A DNA stretch of 13,099 nt from JBBRNH01 sp038230415 (GTDB lineage: Bacteria; Bacteroidota; Bacteroidia; Cytophagales; Spirosomataceae). The stretch covers positions 1 to 13,099 of the forward strand of contig JBBRNH010000117.1 of the NCBI GenBank assembly GCA_038230415.1, in the 5' to 3' direction. The notes beneath the pieces are model-generated. The model was not told the origin of the DNA. It saw only the letters and a program-made list of their open reading frames with translations, and did no database searches. The position numbers were made by a program, and so were the translations under genes. Positions 12,283 through 13,099 of this stretch are shown in pieces (within the stretch, counting starts at the first letter, position 1; every line of letters starts with the position of its first letter).

Positions 12283-12402
12283 TAGTGGTTAGTGGTAAGT
12301 GATTGGTGGTTAGTTTTCTGCGCAAACACAAAAAGACGGATGATAACACCCGTCTTTCCATTTGTGGAACAACTGACCACAAGCCACTAATCACTCGCCA
12401 CT
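12283..12402. repeat. Inverted repeat H around a terminator, upstream of rpsF
   Basis: The left arm (12283-12314) is TTAGTGG, TTAGTGG, TAAGTGA, TTGGTGG, TTAG. The right arm (12373-12402), on the complement, is AGTGGCG, AGTGATT, AGTGGCT, TGTGGTC, AG. Both keep the 7-base period and pair imperfectly. The 58-base centre holds the terminator of the coiled-coil gene. The right arm starts 6 bases after that gene's stop, and the left arm reaches the rpsF promoter. Confidence 0.8.
12332..12357 (-). terminator. Rho-independent terminator of the coiled-coil protein gene
   Basis: The stem AAAGACGG (12332-12339) with CCGTCTTT (12350-12357) has a 10-base loop. On the minus strand it is followed by TTTTGTGTTTG. 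It lies about 50 bases after the stop at 12409 and inside inverted repeat H. Confidence 0.65.
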
Positions 12403-12408
12403 TCCTCT

Positions 12409-13099
12409 CTACCGCACCGTAAACTCGCCCTGCCCGATTTTGAAGCCTTCGCTGTATAGCTCAACAGTATGTGTGCCTTCGGGGAAACGCTGCCCCCCGC
12501 GCCCGTAGATGAAATCAACGCGCTGACCCGAATTGTCGAACTGAACGCGCTGGGCCGATGTGTAAATCATGTTTTGCCCGCCCGACGTAAATTCGCCGGA
12601 GCCGGTTGCCATGTCGTAAATCACGGCTCCGCTGGGGTCCACAATCCGCATATACACGTCTTTTTCGTTCTGGCGGGCTACGGCATTGGGCGCGAGCGTA
12701 AACGTAACCCGGAGTTTGTCAATCCGTTTGGCTTTGTACCGCCCGCCGTCGTCTTCCTTGCCGCGCGAGTTCAGGGCGTTTACGGTAACGCCCTCGGCTC
12801 GCAGAGCAGAAGCAATGGTGACTTTTTCGGCTAACTCGCGGTTCTGTGTCGAATATTCCCGTACCGAATCGGCTAAAACCTGCTTTTCGGTTTTGAGACC
12901 GGTATTTTCTTGGGCCAGACTGGTATTTTCCTGCGCCAGAATGCCGTTTTCTTCGCGCAATCGCACCAACTCGGTATCCTTCTCCGCTAATAAAGCCTCG
13001 TACCGCTTAATCTTTACGTCATACTTCTTCGTGTCAAACGTGGTGACGTTGTTACGGAGACTTTTCTTGTCCATCTCCACCTCCTGCCGCAGGGCAATG
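12409..13099 (-). CDS. Coiled-coil protein of unknown function (5' end outside the window)
   Basis: The minus-strand frame is open to the right edge, so the start is missing; about 230 codons are visible. The first internal candidates (a GTG at 13080, an ATG at 13074) lie within the helix, and the frame continues upstream as I-A-L-R-Q-E-V-E, so neither is a convincing start. The N-terminal two thirds of the visible part is a long coiled coil (KIKRYEALLAEKDTELVRLR onward), including a tandem LAQENTS-LAQENTG heptad pair. The final 110 or so residues look like a beta-rich domain (DKLRVTFTLAPNA, DVYMRIVDPSG, TVELYSEGFKIGQGEFTV) that may bind protein or cell wall. A membrane anchor could lie in the missing part. 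I do not recognise the family. A terminator and repeat H follow the stop. Confidence 0.8.
   Translation of the reverse strand, partial: IALRQEVEMDKKSLRNNVTTFDTKKYDVKIKRYEALLAEKDTELVRLREENGILAQENTSLAQENTGLKTEKQVLADSVREYSTQNRELAEKVTIASALRAEGVTVNALNSRGKEDDGGRYKAKRIDKLRVTFTLAPNAVARQNEKDVYMRIVDPSGAVIYDMATGSGEFTSGGQNMIYTSAQRVQFDNSGQRVDFIYGRGGQRFPEGTHTVELYSEGFKIGQGEFTVR

Noticed and set aside
4897..12402. CRISPR-like reading of the recurring GTGG repeats
   Set aside because: The units are 7 bases, degenerate, inverted and spread singly over gene gaps, with no spacer-repeat alternation and no cas genes.

Overview
The window looks like chromosomal DNA of a Bacteroidota member, most likely order Cytophagales (Spirosoma-like family). 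The reasons are: several TAnnTTTG-type -7 promoter boxes; start codons preceded by A-rich stretches rather than Shine-Dalgarno sequences; a TonB-dependent receptor that opens with a CarboxypepD_reg-like domain; and a GMC oxidoreductase paired with a gluconate 2-dehydrogenase subunit 3 protein. The lineage is inferred from these traits, not from a database search.

Layout. Positions 1-2300 are read leftwards: the start of a TonB-dependent receptor, recF, and a PIN-domain toxin with its small antitoxin. The toxin gene ends 5 bases before recF. Positions 2424-10885 are read rightwards: pdhA (pyruvate dehydrogenase E1 alpha), two unrecognised small ORFs, a displaced second copy of the pdhA 3' end with a terminator, a membrane-anchored TPR protein, ribH (lumazine synthase), aspartate kinase, serS, and the oxidoreductase pair. 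A strong two-way terminator at 11031-11069 separates these from a leftward ribosomal operon, rpsF-rpsR-rplI, and from a leftward coiled-coil protein that runs off the right edge.

Most genes are housekeeping: recombination repair, central carbon metabolism, riboflavin, aspartate-family amino acids, tRNA charging and ribosomal proteins. The accessory parts are the toxin-antitoxin pair, the roughly 490-base insert between the two pdhA 3' ends, and a series of intergenic inverted repeats.

Two signals are not explained by ordinary annotation. First, the last 20 codons plus stop of pdhA occur twice. The second copy is 84% identical in DNA but differs by one residue in protein, and it lies about 0.5 kb downstream next to the apparent pdhA terminator. 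Two small ORFs sit between the copies. This looks like an insertion that supplied a replacement gene end, or the remains of a duplication. Second, from 4.9 kb onward eight intergenic gaps carry long imperfect inverted repeats. In seven of them the arms are built from degenerate 7-base units; the unit sequence differs between loci while the two arms of one locus match. Several arms end within a few bases of a start codon, one provides the last codons of ribH, and one pair encloses a terminator and reaches the rpsF promoter.
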